From Psychrosphaera saromensis (GTDB lineage Bacteria; Pseudomonadota; Gammaproteobacteria; Enterobacterales; Alteromonadaceae): a stretch of 64,000 nucleotides of DNA. Below are positions 56,248 to 64,000 of the stretch, piece after piece. Location: assembly GCF_002954545.1 (NCBI RefSeq), contig NZ_MSCH01000003.1, positions 1,204,824 to 1,268,823 of the forward strand. The letters run 5' to 3'. The translations under genes were made by a program, and so were the position numbers. The stretch's first letter is position 1; every line of letters begins with the position of its first letter. Under the pieces are notes generated by a model, which saw only the letters and a program-made list of their open reading frames with translations, had not been told where the DNA came from and searched no databases.

Positions 56248-56363
56248 AGCTAATCGTATTAGTGGCCGATAAAATCTGACTCTACCCAGTAATTAAAATA
56301 ATTATCTATACGTTTAACAATGAGTGAATAAATAGGTAAATAAATAGGAATTTGCATTTAACA

Positions 56364-59039
56364 ATGCGTTTACAGCAAAAAATACTTTTACTAATACTAC
56401 CTTTAATCTTAATACCTATAATTGTGCTGGGTGTTTTTGCTTATAAGTATTCTTTAAATGCACAAGATAAACTGGAAGAAGTTAAGCTAAAATCGGATAT
56501 TAAATATAGAGTTAATCAGGTTAATTTATATATCAATGATATTAAATCGGCTGTTGAATTTCTTGCTAGTAATAAACAATTTTCAGATGCCTTATCGAGC
56601 AAAACAAGCACTGATGTGATGAATGATGTAAACGCTGAGTTTATCAAGTTTTCACAAGTATATTCAGGCGTAAGCCAACTCACGTTAATTCGTCATGATG
56701 GTAAGCTTGTTACTCAAAGTTTAGTAAATGAAGCGGTAAGTCCTTTAATCAACAAGTTACCCCTGTTAAATAAAATGCAGTGGCACCTTATAACCTCATC
56801 TGGCAGTGCTAATCCTCTTATTGGTATTCAGCAACCTATTATAAAATTAGACACCCGTAACAACTCAACTACTTTAGGTTTTGTGAATATTGTTTTTAAA
56901 CCTGCATGGGAAGATAAATTAAAACTGGTTAAAGAAAACGGTGACAAATTTATGATCAGTGATTTGGTCGGAAATTTATTATTTAGTTATCCAGAAGGTG
57001 AGATGGGAACCACAATCCCTCGTGATATTTTTAGAAAACTGCGCAACGTCACGCAGTTTAATCAATCTGCTACATTTAAGCTTGGCTCAAACCATATCTT
57101 TTTTTCTGGTAAGAAAATGTCAGGCCAATATCTGTTCTTATACGGTCAAGACAAAAAGTATGTGATAGAAAGTAAAACTGAGATTACTCTCATTGCTTCT
57201 GTAATTTTTTTACTTACGATAATCACTAGCACCATTTTGGTGTATTACAGCACGCAACATCTAGTGATATCACAGATAAAAAAATTAGCAGATGCTAAGA
57301 AAAAAGTAGCACAAGGCAAGTTCGACATAAAACTGACCACGGACAGTGAAGATGAATTTAGTGAATTATTTTCAGCATTTAACGTCATGGTTCGTCAACT
57401 TGTGGTTTACCGAGAAAAAGAACGAGATGGTCGTTTACGATTAGAATATAAAGTAAAAGAAAGAACAGAAGAATTACAAGCCACCAATAAAGCCCTTGAA
57501 AAGTCCAATATCGCCCTGGAAAAAGCCAAAGTAACATCTGAACAAGCAAGTGAATTAAAGAGCGCATTTGTGGCGAATATGAGCCATGAAATAAGAACGC
57601 CACTAACGGCTATTTTAGGTTTTACCGAGCAAGTTATTGCTGACTCACCAAGAGGCTCACATCAATTAGATTTATTAGGACGTGTTTTAATTAGTGGCAA
57701 ACATTTGTTAGCACTTATTAACAACGTACTGGACGTGTCAAAAATTGAAGCTGATAAATTAGAGGTTGAAGTTACTCAAGTTGATTTATTTGAACTGTTT
57801 AATGACGTAGTAAGCTTATTGTCGACTCAAGCGTCGGATAAACATTTAGATTTCAAATTCAATTATATTTATCCAATCCCTCGTTATATAAGAACCGACA
57901 GTACCCGTTTAAAACAAATTCTGTTGAATCTAGCCAGTAATGCAATCAAATTTACCAAAGCCGGTGCCATTGGCATAGATGTTAAGTACTTGGCCGCTGA
58001 ATCAAAATTAGAAGTTACCGTGACAGATACTGGCGTAGGCATGAATGAAGAAATCACTCAGTCATTATTCCAACCATTTATGCAAGCTGATGTGAGTATT
58101 TCTCGGCGTTTTGGTGGAACCGGGTTGGGCTTAGTTATTTCTAAAAACTTAGCCAAGCTGTTAGGTGGCGACATTAGTGTTACCAGTGAAGTTGGCAAGG
58201 GCAGTGAATTTGTCTTAAAGATTAATCTAGCAGCAGATGATAATGAACTAGACCTAGTGTTAATTAATTCACTAATGGACTTAGCTCAAGACCAAGGACA
58301 AGTCTTTGGTTTTATTGCTGATAAAGAGAAAGAAAGCATTATAGGCAAGAACGTCACTGGCCGTGTACTTGTTGCAGAAGATGTTGAAGATAATCAATAT
58401 TTGTTTAAATTATTATTAGACTCGTTATCGGTCGAGTACGAAATTGTAAGCAACGGGGAAGAAGCGGTAGAAAAGGCCTTATCTGATGAATTCGACTTAA
58501 TCCTTATGGATATGCAAATGCCAATAATGGGCGGGGTGGAAGCAACTAGTTTATTACGCCAGGCTGGTATAGATGTGCCCATTTATGCACTAACCGCAAA
58601 TGTTATGAAAGAAGACCTACAGCGACACCTAGAAGCGGGTTGTACTGGAACCATAGCTAAACCTATAGTTAGAAAAGAGTTTATCGCTATTATTCATTCA
58701 GCCTTGAGCGGTGTTAAAGAAGTAGATTACACTAATATACTGGAAGAAAAGTTAGAACTGCTTAAACAAGATTATGTGTCACAACTTCCAGAGCAAAGTC
58801 AGCTAATCTCGACTCACTTAACGATGAAAGATTTACTTGGTCTTAGAGCCGAACTGCATAAGATAAAAGGTACCGCCGGTAGTTATGGTTTTATGGTGCT
58901 TACTAACTTGGCAGAAGAAGTTGAAAATTTTTGTGTAGATAAGAAAGATACTGACTTATTTTGGTCAGATGTTAACGCGCATATTTTCACGCTATTACAA
59001 ACCATGAGAAATATTATTGATGCCGAATCAAAACAATAA
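56364..59039 (+). CDS. Hybrid sensor histidine kinase with receiver and HPt domains
   Basis: An 891-residue membrane kinase. Two transmembrane helices (about 6-26 and 270-295) flank a periplasmic sensor of about 240 residues (CACHE-like by pattern). HAMP (about 296-350) and a coiled coil follow, then HisKA with His408 in MSHEIRTPL, HATPase_c with NLASNAIKFTKAG and GGTGLGLVISKNLAKLLGG, a receiver with Asp716 in LILMDMQMP, and an HPt domain with His832 in ELHKIKGTAG. The layout is ArcB/BarA-like phosphorelay. No response regulator is adjacent. ATG 56364 is preferred to TTG 56352. The last 20 nt overlap ampD. Confidence 0.92.
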   Translation: MRLQQKILLLILPLILIPIIVLGVFAYKYSLNAQDKLEEVKLKSDIKYRVNQVNLYINDIKSAVEFLASNKQFSDALSSKTSTDVMNDVNAEFIKFSQVYSGVSQLTLIRHDGKLVTQSLVNEAVSPLINKLPLLNKMQWHLITSSGSANPLIGIQQPIIKLDTRNNSTTLGFVNIVFKPAWEDKLKLVKENGDKFMISDLVGNLLFSYPEGEMGTTIPRDIFRKLRNVTQFNQSATFKLGSNHIFFSGKKMSGQYLFLYGQDKKYVIESKTEITLIASVIFLLTIITSTILVYYSTQHLVISQIKKLADAKKKVAQGKFDIKLTTDSEDEFSELFSAFNVMVRQLVVYREKERDGRLRLEYKVKERTEELQATNKALEKSNIALEKAKVTSEQASELKSAFVANMSHEIRTPLTAILGFTEQVIADSPRGSHQLDLLGRVLISGKHLLALINNVLDVSKIEADKLEVEVTQVDLFELFNDVVSLLSTQASDKHLDFKFNYIYPIPRYIRTDSTRLKQILLNLASNAIKFTKAGAIGIDVKYLAAESKLEVTVTDTGVGMNEEITQSLFQPFMQADVSISRRFGGTGLGLVISKNLAKLLGGDISVTSEVGKGSEFVLKINLAADDNELDLVLINSLMDLAQDQGQVFGFIADKEKESIIGKNVTGRVLVAEDVEDNQYLFKLLLDSLSVEYEIVSNGEEAVEKALSDEFDLILMDMQMPIMGGVEATSLLRQAGIDVPIYALTANVMKEDLQRHLEAGCTGTIAKPIVRKEFIAIIHSALSGVKEVDYTNILEEKLELLKQDYVSQLPEQSQLISTHLTMKDLLGLRAELHKIKGTAGSYGFMVLTNLAEEVENFCVDKKDTDLFWSDVNAHIFTLLQTMRNIIDAESKQ

Positions 59040-59613
59040 ATTGTCAGCAGATTTAACCACACAAGATGTTTGGTTAGACAAAGTGACAAGGTGCGAGACC
59101 ACACACTATGATGACAGAGAAGGTGAGGCTGGTAATAATATCGACCTATTAGTCATTCACAATATCAGCTTGCCTCCGGCAGAAACTGAAGATGATTTTA
59201 CGAATAATAATGTTGAGCAGTTTTTTACTGGGCAATTGGACTCTAAGCAACATCCGTATTTTGCATCAATTGCACAGTTAAGAGTGTCGGCTCATTTATA
59301 TATTAAAAGAACAGGCCAAGTCATTCAGTTTGTTCCATTAAATAAGCGCGCTTGGCATGCTGGCGTTAGTGAGTTTAATGGTAAGCAACGTTGCAATGAC
59401 TTTTCTATTGGTATTGAGTTACAAGGTACTGATGTATTACCTTATACCGACTTACAATATGAAGCATTGCATAGTGTTTCTCAGCAAATTCAACTACTCT
59501 ATCCAGGCATTGTGATAGATAATATTGTAGGGCATTGTGACATAGCACCTGGGCGTAAAACTGACCCCGGATCTAGTTTTGACTGGGCTCGATATAAACA
59601 GCCCTTAATTTAG
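59020..59613 (+). CDS. ampD: 1,6-anhydro-N-acetylmuramyl-L-alanine amidase AmpD
   Basis: A 197-residue cytoplasmic zinc amidase. Zinc ligands are His47 (VIHNISLP), His172 (GHCDIAPGRKTDPG) and Asp182, the same spacing as E. coli His154/Asp164. It cleaves anhydro-muropeptides during peptidoglycan recycling and thereby lowers AmpR/AmpC induction. ATG 59020 lies inside the 3' end of the kinase gene (20-nt overlap), implying translational coupling. N-terminus is about 13 residues longer than E. coli. ampE follows after 47 nt. Confidence 0.95.
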   Translation: MPNQNNKLSADLTTQDVWLDKVTRCETTHYDDREGEAGNNIDLLVIHNISLPPAETEDDFTNNNVEQFFTGQLDSKQHPYFASIAQLRVSAHLYIKRTGQVIQFVPLNKRAWHAGVSEFNGKQRCNDFSIGIELQGTDVLPYTDLQYEALHSVSQQIQLLYPGIVIDNIVGHCDIAPGRKTDPGSSFDWARYKQPLI

Positions 59614-59660
59614 CTAAATAATATATATTGTTTTAACAGAGTTAACTTTTTGGAAATATT

Positions 59661-60587
59661 ATGACACTTATTGTTTTGTTGTTAGTTCTAATCACCGAAC
59701 GAGTCGGTTTACGTGCAGCTCATTGGCAAGTTCAGACCTACCTTAACTATTACATATCTATTGCTTTGACTCGATATTCGAAGATCAAAGCCAGTAAAAT
59801 CTCGTTATTCTTATTTATTTCCGCGCCCGCAGTGATCCTTTATCTAGCCTTGTACTTATTAAACAGTGGTTTAATTACTTTTATTGTTAGTTTATTAGGC
59901 TTGGCAATTTGTTTGGGTAATCCTCAATCGAGAGCGTTATACCGTCAATACCTTAATGCCGCAGGACGCGGTGATCGTGAAGCTCAGTTAGTATTGCACA
60001 GCCAATTAGCACAAGAGCCAACTATTATTGAAGAACCAGAGGCTAAGCCTGAACAAGCATCAGACTTAGGCGACGAAGCTCAATCAGGTGACGCAATAGC
60101 AAATGAAGCAAGACAAGAAACATTAGGCGAAACATTAATTTGGATTAACTTCAGATATTACGCCGTTCCTATTTTCTATTTTGTTGTATTGGGAATAGCT
60201 GGTGTCGTCTTCTATTCAACCTTACTGTATTTAGTTGAGTTTAAAGGTATTAAACAGGGGGAAGAATTAGAAAACTGTGATGCTCATAATAAAAAAGAAT
60301 TAGAACTTTGGTTGGAATGGTCTTATTGGCTACCTTCTCGCTTAGTGAGTTTAGGCTTTATGGTGGTAGGTAACTTTACTAATGGTTTAGAAACTTGGTT
60401 GAAGTACGCGGTTAACTTTTCTAAGTCATCAAAAGAAATGTTGTGTCAGGTCGCTATGGAGTCGGATACAAATACCGATTTTGCAGACGGAAACAATGCA
60501 GAACATATGGTTCGTTTAACTAAACGAAATATGGGATTGTTTTTAGTCGTTGTTGCCTTATTAACTTTGTATGGTCAGGTGATTTAG
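59661..60587 (+). CDS. ampE: Regulatory signalling modulator AmpE
   Basis: A 308-residue membrane protein of the AmpE/CobD-like family (E. coli 284), with about four helices (two near the N-terminus around residues 45-85, one near 175-195, one at 287-305). Opening TLIVLLLVLITERVG and the GLEGTW-like region GLETWLKYAV match the family. AmpE has been proposed to sense or act with AmpD in beta-lactamase induction, but its biochemical role is unclear. An acidic loop (about 120-155) is longer than usual. Confidence 0.88.
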   Translation: MTLIVLLLVLITERVGLRAAHWQVQTYLNYYISIALTRYSKIKASKISLFLFISAPAVILYLALYLLNSGLITFIVSLLGLAICLGNPQSRALYRQYLNAAGRGDREAQLVLHSQLAQEPTIIEEPEAKPEQASDLGDEAQSGDAIANEARQETLGETLIWINFRYYAVPIFYFVVLGIAGVVFYSTLLYLVEFKGIKQGEELENCDAHNKKELELWLEWSYWLPSRLVSLGFMVVGNFTNGLETWLKYAVNFSKSSKEMLCQVAMESDTNTDFADGNNAEHMVRLTKRNMGLFLVVVALLTLYGQVI

Positions 60588-60728
60588 CTATTGAAGCTGG
60601 ATAATATTTTTACCGAAATATTATAAATACAATATGTAAACAAAGTTAAAGAGTTGTTTTATTAGTGGTCTAGCCAGTCACCTTGATATTTACAAATCAC
60701 GTTTTGCTTGCTACTCTCGCTCTCGATT

Positions 60729-60744
60729 AATGGTAAGACCAATT
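60729..60744. promoter_or_regulatory. PdhR operator upstream of pdhR
   Basis: AATGGTAAGACCAATT differs by one base from the consensus AATTGGTnnnACCAATT half-site pair. It overlaps a second dyad, AATGGTAA-GACCAAT-TTACCATT (60729-60751), so one left half can pair with either right half. Lies about 31 nt before the pdhR GTG, consistent with autoregulation. Confidence 0.75.
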
Positions 60745-60774
60745 TACCATTGTGTAAGGAATCGTTAAATTACT

Positions 60775-61533
60775 GTGAAAGTCACTACTCAAAAAGTATC
60801 AGATCAAGTTGCCGAGCGACTTGAAAAGTTGATCTTAGACGGCTCTTTACCTGCTGGTGGAAAGCTCGCGTCAGAGCGTGACTTGGCATTAGATTATGGT
60901 GTATCACGTCCTTCAGTTCGTGATGCGATAAAAAAACTAGAAGCACAAGGGTTAGTAACTCGTAAACAAGGTGATGGAACTTTTGTAACTAAAAAGTTAA
61001 ATGACCCGTTTGCAGAACCTTTGTTTGAACTATTAGCAAATAGCCCAGACTCTCACTATGACTTATTAGAGTTTAGGTTTGCATTAGAAGGTGTAACTTC
61101 TTATTACGCAGCACTAAGAGGAACACCATCTGAATTTGACGATATTCGTCATGCATTTTTGTCGATAGAGCAGTTAGCTGACTCAGAAGATTTGGATCTA
61201 GTTGCCGCCGCGGTTGTTAAGTTTTACTTAGCCATTGCCGACGCATCTCATAATGTAATGTTGTTACATTTATTAAGAGGTCTTAAAGACTTGTTAATTC
61301 ATAATGTAAAAGAAAATTTAGTCGTTTTTCAAAGTCACAATGAGATTCGTCAACAGTTGAACTTGCATAGAACGGAATTAATGGAAACCATAGTTAATGG
61401 TGAACCAGAGCAAGCGAGACAAGCCAATAGACGACACTTAGCTTATATCGAAAAGTCGTTGTTGGCGTTAGATCAAGATAACAATAAATTACAAGGGTCA
61501 GTACGCCGTTTATTAAGTAGCCCAAAACGCTAG
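60775..61533 (+). CDS. pdhR: Pyruvate dehydrogenase complex repressor PdhR
   Basis: A 252-residue GntR/FadR-family regulator (E. coli 254). N-terminal winged helix (about 8-72, LASERDLALDYGVSRPSVRDAIKKLEAQGL and GDGTFV) and an all-helical FCD effector domain (about 85-230) that senses pyruvate. It represses the pdhR-aceEF-lpd operon. The start is GTG 60775; an in-frame stop lies just upstream. AAGGA is 14 nt away, longer than ideal. Followed by aceE after 91 nt. Confidence 0.94.
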   Translation: MKVTTQKVSDQVAERLEKLILDGSLPAGGKLASERDLALDYGVSRPSVRDAIKKLEAQGLVTRKQGDGTFVTKKLNDPFAEPLFELLANSPDSHYDLLEFRFALEGVTSYYAALRGTPSEFDDIRHAFLSIEQLADSEDLDLVAAAVVKFYLAIADASHNVMLLHLLRGLKDLLIHNVKENLVVFQSHNEIRQQLNLHRTELMETIVNGEPEQARQANRRHLAYIEKSLLALDQDNNKLQGSVRRLLSSPKR

Positions 61534-61550
61534 CTTTATTAATTACTGAC

Positions 61551-61580
61551 TATAATGATGTTCACTGAAATAATTTCAGT
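61551..61580 (+). promoter_or_regulatory. -10-like TATAAT and perfect 17-bp palindrome before aceE
   Basis: TATAAT at 61551-61556 is followed by ACTGAAAT-A-ATTTCAGT (61564-61580), placing the palindrome at the expected start point of an internal aceE promoter. The -35 region is poor. May be an operator or a leader hairpin. Unlike the PdhR box. Confidence 0.4.
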
Positions 61581-61624
61581 TGGGCAATACACTCTTTTAA
61601 TAACAAACAGTAGGAACCTGAAAC

Positions 61625-64000
61625 ATGTCAGAGAACCTAAATCTAAATCAAGACATTGATCCACAAGAAACTCAAGAATGGCTTGAATCTTTGGAAGCAG
61701 TCCTTGAAAGCGATGGTGTTGAACGTGCTCATAGTATTCTTGAAGCACTTATTGATAAGGCTCGTCGTAATGGCGCGCACTTACCGTATACCGCCACAAC
61801 GGCATACTTAAACACTATCCCAGCAGGTCAAGAACCTCAAATGCCTGGCGATCGTACTATTGAAGCTAAAATACGTTCAGCTATTCGCTGGAACGCATTA
61901 GCTATGGTAGTACGTGGCTCTAAAAAAGATTTGGAACTTGGTGGACATATTTCATCGTTCGCTTCTTCTGCCATGTTATACGATGTAGGTTTTAACCACT
62001 TCTTTAAAGCGGATAAAGACAACAAAGGCGGTGACTTTTTATATATTCAAGGTCACGTATCTCCAGGGATTTATTCTCGTGCATTTGTTGAAGGCCGTTT
62101 AACTGAAGAACAGTTAGATAACTTCCGTCAAGAATCTGATTCTGACGGTTTATCGTCTTACCCTCATCCTAAATTGATGCCTGATTTTTGGCAGTTCCCA
62201 ACAGTATCTATGGGCTTAGGTCCAATTGCTGCAATTTACCAAGCTCGTTTCTTAAAATACTTAACAGACCGTGGTATTAAAGACTGTTCAGATCAACGCG
62301 TATATTGCTTTATGGGCGATGGCGAGTGTGATGAGCCAGAATCATTAGGTGCAATTGGTTTAGCAGCACGTGAAGGTTTAGATAACTTAACCTTCATTAT
62401 CAACTGTAACTTACAACGTCTTGACGGTCCAGTTCGTGGTAATGGCAGCATTATTCAAGAGCTTGAAGGCACATTCCGTGGCGCAGGCTGGGAAGTAATT
62501 AAAGTTATTTGGGGCTCTTACTGGGATCCATTAATTTCACGTGACAAAGATGGCAAGTTATTAGAGATCATGGAAAGCACTGTAGACGGTGAATACCAGA
62601 ACTATAAAGCCAAAGGTGGCAAGTTCACTCGTGATAACTTCTTTGGTAAAACACCTGAAACTGCAGCTATGGTTGCTAACATGTCAGACGATGACATTTG
62701 GCGTTTAAACCGTGGTGGTCATGATCCAGTTAAAGTTTATGCTGCATACGAACGTGCTAAAAATACTAAAGGCCGCCCACAAGTTATCTTAGCTAAGACT
62801 GTTAAAGGTTACGGCATGGGTGACGCTGGTGAAGGTAAGAACATTGCTCACGGTGTTAAAAAGATGGACTTGGATGCACTAAAAGCATACCGCGACCGTC
62901 ATAATCTACAAATTTCTGATGAAGATTTACCAAGCGTACCGTATGTAACTTTCCCTGAGGGAAGTGAAGAATACAACTACATGCATGGTCGTCGTGAAGC
63001 ATTAGGTGGTTATTTACCAGCTCGTCGTCGTAACTCAGACGTAGAAATGGAAATGCCAGACCTGAAAGCATTTGAAGCAATCACTAAAGGTTCTAATGGT
63101 CGTGAAATATCTACCACTATGGCGTTTGGTCGTATTTTATCTGCGGTTATCAAAGATAAGAAAATTGGTAAACGTATTGTTCCTATCATCCCTGATGAAG
63201 CGCGTACATTTGGTCTTGAAGGTTTATTCCGTCAAGTGGGGATTTATGCTCACGGTGGCCAAAAATATACACCTCAAGATGCTGACCAAGTAGCTTATTA
63301 TCGTGAAGATACTAAAGGTCAAGTTTTACAAGAAGGTATTAACGAACTAGGTGCGATGTCTGATTGGCTTGCTGCGGCAACGTCATACTCAAACAACAAC
63401 GAACCTATGATCCCATTCTACATCTACTACTCAATGTTTGGTTTCCAACGTGTAGGTGACATGGTTTGGGCTGCTGGTGACTCACAAGCTCGTGGTTTCC
63501 TAGTCGGTGGTACTGCAGGTCGTACAACGCTTAATGGTGAAGGTTTACAACACCAAGATGGTCATTCACATTCTCATTTTGGTACGGTACCAAACTGTGT
63601 AACGTATGACCCAACGTATGGTTATGAACTTGCGGTAATCGTACAAGACGGCATGCGTCGTATGTACGGTGACAATGAAAACGTATTCTATTACCTAACC
63701 GTAATGAACGAAAACTACGTTCAACCTGCAATACCAGAAGGCGTTGAAGAGGGCATCATCAGAGGTATTTATAAACTTGATGAAGTAAAAGCCAAAAAAG
63801 GTAAAGCGAACGTACGTCTTCTAGGTTCAGGTACTATTTTATTACAAGTACGTAAAGCGGCTGAAATATTAGCTGAAAAATATGGTGTATCTGCTGAAGT
63901 ATTCAGTACTCCATCGTTTAACGAACTTGCTCGTGAAGGCCAAGATGTTGATCGTTTCAACATGTTAAACCCTGAAGCGCCAGTACAAAAAGCCTATGTA
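61625..64000 (+). CDS. aceE: Pyruvate dehydrogenase E1 component AceE (3' truncated)
   Basis: The frame is open from ATG 61625 to the window end: 792 of about 890 residues. It is the homodimeric E1 type: N-terminal ETQEWLESLEAVLESDGVERA, the ThDP-binding GDGECDEPE...NCN motif starting at Gly231, and the transketolase-like second domain with NGEGLQHQDGHSHSH. It decarboxylates pyruvate and acetylates the E2 lipoyl domain. AGTAGGAA about 10 nt before the ATG is the RBS. aceF and lpd are expected beyond the window. Confidence 0.97.
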   Translation, partial: MSENLNLNQDIDPQETQEWLESLEAVLESDGVERAHSILEALIDKARRNGAHLPYTATTAYLNTIPAGQEPQMPGDRTIEAKIRSAIRWNALAMVVRGSKKDLELGGHISSFASSAMLYDVGFNHFFKADKDNKGGDFLYIQGHVSPGIYSRAFVEGRLTEEQLDNFRQESDSDGLSSYPHPKLMPDFWQFPTVSMGLGPIAAIYQARFLKYLTDRGIKDCSDQRVYCFMGDGECDEPESLGAIGLAAREGLDNLTFIINCNLQRLDGPVRGNGSIIQELEGTFRGAGWEVIKVIWGSYWDPLISRDKDGKLLEIMESTVDGEYQNYKAKGGKFTRDNFFGKTPETAAMVANMSDDDIWRLNRGGHDPVKVYAAYERAKNTKGRPQVILAKTVKGYGMGDAGEGKNIAHGVKKMDLDALKAYRDRHNLQISDEDLPSVPYVTFPEGSEEYNYMHGRREALGGYLPARRRNSDVEMEMPDLKAFEAITKGSNGREISTTMAFGRILSAVIKDKKIGKRIVPIIPDEARTFGLEGLFRQVGIYAHGGQKYTPQDADQVAYYREDTKGQVLQEGINELGAMSDWLAAATSYSNNNEPMIPFYIYYSMFGFQRVGDMVWAAGDSQARGFLVGGTAGRTTLNGEGLQHQDGHSHSHFGTVPNCVTYDPTYGYELAVIVQDGMRRMYGDNENVFYYLTVMNENYVQPAIPEGVEEGIIRGIYKLDEVKAKKGKANVRLLGSGTILLQVRKAAEILAEKYGVSAEVFSTPSFNELAREGQDVDRFNMLNPEAPVQKAYV

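Noticed and set aside
61253-61267. TGTAATGTTGTTACA inside pdhR, resembling the HexR-like motif
   Set aside because: It lies in the coding sequence and is explained by ordinary codons; the centre does not match wwwATTACA.
61539-63963. Several open frames on the minus strand opposite aceE
   Set aside because: They are shadows of the continuous 792-codon aceE frame and lack RBS or recognisable domains.

Overview
This looks like a chromosomal segment of an AT-rich marine gammaproteobacterium of the Alteromonadales. A Colwellia/Thalassotalea-like relative is my best guess. The reasons are conserved gene order (yrbG-kdsD-kdsC-lptCAB-rpoN-hpf-ptsN-rapZ-npr, divergent from mlaFEDCB-ibaG-murA, then degS-degQ-zapG-zapE-rplM-rpsI), a Na+-pumping NADH:quinone reductase, a cytochrome bc1 complex, FabV as enoyl-ACP reductase, and a DUF3718-like secreted protein. 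No phage, transposase, integrase, CRISPR array, rRNA or tRNA gene was seen. The genes are densely packed and almost all are recognisable core genes.

Layout: 1-7.6 kb holds yhdP (5'-truncated by the window edge), a nitrilase-family amidase, tldD, darP and pmbA/tldE. 7.7-18 kb is a minus-strand run: cvfB-like, then mgtE and the PTS-Ntr/RpoN/Lpt/Kds cluster up to the CaCA exchanger yrbG. 18.2-22.8 kb is the plus-strand Mla phospholipid-transport operon with ibaG and murA. 22.8-27.3 kb carries degS, degQ, zapG and zapE. 27.5-32.5 kb carries rplM-rpsI, petABC and sspAB. 32.5-39.1 kb is the least conserved part: an unlisted 58-residue membrane ORF, a small XRE regulator, an AmpG-like permease, an unknown 107-residue protein, a cyclophilin, a YajG-like lipoprotein, rlmG, an AlkB-like dioxygenase, bolA and a two-repeat DUF3718-like protein. 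39.1-49.7 kb has fabV and a sodium-energetics block: nqrABCDEF, apbE, nqrM and an NhaD-type antiporter. 49.9-56.3 kb has a secreted amidohydrolase, an orphan solute-binding protein, dinB, an M17 aminopeptidase and a secreted metallo-beta-lactamase-fold hydrolase. 56.4-64 kb has a hybrid histidine kinase overlapping ampD, then ampE, pdhR and aceE (3'-truncated by the window edge).

How they work together: much of the window is envelope biogenesis and stress (YhdP, Mla, Lpt/Kds, MurA, DegS/DegQ, AmpG/AmpD/AmpE) and sodium-linked or aerobic respiration (bc1, NQR, NhaD, PDH). Regulatory sites readable from sequence are a LexA box at dinB, a PdhR box at pdhR, a sigmaE-like promoter at degQ, HexR-like palindromes near fabV, and a two-hairpin leader before rplM.

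I did not find a clearly new multi-gene system. The best leads are small: the palindromes and leader ORF around the DUF3718-like gene and fabV, the 58-residue membrane ORF, the kinase-ampD overlap, and the hairpin that abuts the TTG start of the AmpG-like gene.
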